A stretch of 64,000 bases of DNA from Ziziphus jujuba. Taxonomy: Eukaryota > Streptophyta > Magnoliopsida > Rosales > Rhamnaceae. Shown in pieces: positions 61,811 through 64,000 of the stretch. The DNA lies in contig NC_083389.1 of NCBI RefSeq assembly GCF_031755915.1, positions 19,492,001 through 19,556,000 on the forward strand. Reading direction: 5' to 3'. Each line of letters opens with the position of its first letter. Positions within the stretch are counted from its first letter, which is position 1. The notes beneath the pieces are model-generated. The model saw only the letters and a program-made list of their open reading frames with translations, had not been told where the DNA came from and made no database searches. Made by a program: the position numbers and the translations under genes.

Positions 61811-63390
61811 AAAAATACAACAAATATTCCTTCTAGATTGATGCTAGATGCACCAAAATTGTTTTGAGAAACTGGTGTTATAAGTGATGATGTGTTAATA
61901 TTGTATTAGTTAAAAAATAATATAATCTTTTTTTATTTATTTGCTAAGTAATCCAAGGCCAGGACAAAACTTCGTCGGGGTTATTAATTAATTACCTTTT
62001 AAAAGTTAATAATATAATTTAAATAAGAATAAATGAAATATTAAATGATTACATGTTCTTTAATATAACTCACTAAAATATGACTACATTTTTTTTCCCT
62101 ATACATCATGCTATTAAATAAATTGGTGCTTGTAAAATTTATCCCCAAAAAGAAGAAAAAAAAAAAAAGGAAAATGATGCTTGTAGCATTATTAGTTTTT
62201 TAAACCATGTCTATATATACATATATATGATATTGAACATAAGGGAATTTGTACGCAACGCTCCTACATGGAAATCTCGGAATTTTTGAGAAAAAACAAA
62301 AATGAATAGTTGAATACAAATTGACGTTTTGCTAAATTTGGACCACACCTATTCATTGCACATATGTTAATTTTTTTTTTCCATTTATTTTTGCAGGAAA
62401 ACGTTTTATATTTCTTTTTTGCACGATTTTGTTAGCAACGAGAAGAAGAAGATGATGATGATGATGGTGATAAAAACGAGATGATAGGTTATTTCCATAC
62501 CATTATGTCTGACATGTATCACTTAAGAACTCTAACGCTAATATATTATTAATCCTAGTCATTAATTGATCTCATCTAGTATTGCATAATTGTCTGACAG
62601 ATCTGTGTTTTTGTTTGATTATATGACTGTGTACTAAAGGCTATAAATATGGGGTGTTTTTTGTAATATAATTTTATTAGCATCTATTTTTTATAGCATT
62701 ATCTTTGTGTAATATTTTTATTTAAAAATGCTTTATAGGTGAAATATTTGGTTATACATAATAAAAAATGCTTTTAAAATTATATTTAATATATTAATTA
62801 ATGCATTGGATCATAAGGCCATTCCGAACTTTTTATGAATGGGGTTAATCTTAGCATGAAAAGGAATAATTCACTTTCTTTGCTCTACAGGAAGATGCGA
62901 ATCGCAAAGGCCTTTTTATCATGTAGATGTTTAGATAGTGGTAAAATTAATGGGATTCTAAAATTTTTTAAAATAGTAATTTTTTTTTTTTTGTATAATT
63001 TTTAAGAGAAGGAATTTATGGATTCCAATGGAAAATAAATATCATAATATGAGAAAGTGAGTGGGAAAGTGGATCCTACTAAAAATATATTATTCTAAAA
63101 TTCCCTGAAAATTGATTTTATATTTTTTTTTAAGTATAATTTTATCCTTTAATTTTAATGTACAAATTTATTTAATTATTTGTAAGTCTTATTTTTTTTA
63201 TAATTAACCAAATACTATAAAAAGAATCCCAAAAAAACTCATTCTCAGGAAATTTAATCCAAAGAAACTAATTCTTGGGAATCAGTTTTCTTTAATATTT
63301 TTCCTTTTACCAAACTTCCCAGTAAAGTTAGTTTCAAATTTCACCAAGGAGAGAGAAACAAACTGAAAACCAGCCTCAATCTTAGCACAA
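61811..63390. other. AT-rich spacer, possible MITE at about 62930-63330
   Basis: A (GAT)n-like run lies at 62448-62466. At 62930-63330 the left arm (AATGGGATTCTAAAATTTTT, then GGAATTTATGGATTCC) and right arm (AATCCCAAAAAAACTCATTC, then GGAAATTTAATCC) are loosely inverted and may be a decayed MITE. No gene is visible. Confidence 0.35.
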
Positions 63391-63394
63391 AATG

Positions 63395-64000
63395 GAATAA
63401 TGGTTGCTTGGAACTTATGTTGTAAATCGATCTCCTTTGACAGCTTATGCATTAAGGATTTGGCTACTTTTAATAAATTCTTACTTAATAAATTATTAGA
63501 ATGTTATGAACAAAAATTATTTTGTTTATCTTTTCTTTGGGCAAGGTATAAAGGTAAATTTAATCGTTACTTCCATTTCCATTCTTCAATTTGGTTGGGT
63601 ATGTATGCTTTGCAAGAAATTATTTTTTCTTATTGTCGATGAATTATTGGTAATGATTTTAGTATTCATTTTTGGAAGGATAATTGGACATGTACCCCTC
63701 TTTATCATTTTATTATCCTTTTCTATATCGTTGGGATGCAAATATTCCGGTTTTGAATTGGATTGATGATAATGGTCATTAGTTATTGCTTTCTAATTTT
63801 TGTATTAATTTTCCTAAGCTTGCTACTAAAGTTGATAATATTTTTGTTGATTTGCATGGCTCTTATAGCTTAGTTTGGATGCATTCTATTACTTGTAATA
63901 TTTCCTGTGAACACATGTATTTGCACCTTTCAGATCTTATTTTGCCTTTATCATGGGCTAAGTCTCTTCGGCTAGTTTCATCATTCCATCGCATTCAATG
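63395..64000 (+). pseudogene. LINE reverse transcriptase C-terminal region, 5'-truncated, runs off the right edge
   Basis: Translation gives VAWNLCCKSISFDSLCIKDL, then ATFNKFLLNKLLE, and after a stop at 63640 IIGNDFSIHFWKDNWTCTPL. This is the post-RT stretch of plant L1-type LINEs (W-x-x-C-x-P-K-x-x-G-G-L-G-x-x-D-L...N-x-A-L-L-x-K...V-G-N-G-x-x-I-x-F-W-x-D-x-W). The sequence upstream of 63390 has no RT motifs, so the copy is 5'-truncated, which is usual for LINEs. It has stops and is dead. Its 3' end and A-tail would lie beyond the window. Confidence 0.8.

Noticed and set aside
63400..63766. Two overlapping plus-strand frames as separate small proteins
   Set aside because: They are parts of one LINE remnant read in different frames.
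1..64000. tRNA, rRNA, CRISPR or phage-type features
   Set aside because: None was recognised on either strand; primer-binding sites resemble tRNA-iMet ends but are not tRNA genes.

Overview
The window looks like nuclear DNA from a flowering plant, most likely a eudicot. It is AT-rich, has an intron-rich plant gene with canonical GT-AG introns, and is otherwise filled with LTR retrotransposons, a PIF/Harbinger DNA transposon, a MITE, a LINE tail and many microsatellites. No bacterial-type operon, CRISPR array, rRNA or tRNA gene was recognised. A rosid origin would fit, but I cannot fix the taxon by eye.

Region 1 (1-6.3 kb) holds the only convincing host gene. It is the 5' part of a RIC1 homologue (guanine-nucleotide exchange factor subunit for Rab6/Ypt6) on the minus strand. 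Eleven exons join in frame to about 708 residues. The 3' part, which would carry the RIC1 domain proper, lies beyond the left edge. A 131-bp foldback MITE sits in its second intron.

Region 2 (7.7-12.3 kb) is a decayed Ty3/Gypsy-type element on the minus strand. It has a 1,047-bp LTR, a minisatellite with a period of about 34-35 bp, and broken gag pieces, but no pol that I can recognise. A related solo LTR lies at 46.1-47.2 kb.

Region 3 (about 14.5-36 kb) reads as a nested stack. Two old, long LTR-like blocks (about 14.56-17.97 and 33.27-36.0 kb) flank a ruined gag with a chromovirus-like double zinc-knuckle pattern. Inside lie a young, structurally complete but non-autonomous Gypsy element (18036-24330, TSD TTGAT, two 1,138-bp LTRs) and an old Ty1/Copia element (24371-32135, TSD GCAAC, LTRs 516 and 521 bp). 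The Gypsy element carries one long frame that joins gag-protease to shuffled fragments of RT and integrase.

Region 4 (36.3-45.2 kb) is a large PIF/Harbinger element. It carries a broken DDE transposase gene, a Myb/SANT-like second gene and a third coding remnant resembling the viroplasmin/RNase H1 N-terminal fold. A 3,160-bp solo LTR, related to the long LTRs of region 3, sits inside the transposase with a 4/5 target-site duplication.

Region 5 (47-64 kb) is AT-rich intergenic DNA without a recognisable host gene. It holds a palindromic block, a 42-T run, two possible foldback elements with degenerate inverted ends, two tandem duplications (one interrupted by a GC-richer island of unknown source), a gag scrap on the minus strand, and the 3' end of a LINE reverse transcriptase running off the right edge.

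The order of events that can be read is: old long-LTR element, then the Copia insertion, then the much younger Gypsy insertion; and separately Harbinger insertion, then LTR-element insertion into its transposase, then LTR-LTR recombination to a solo LTR.
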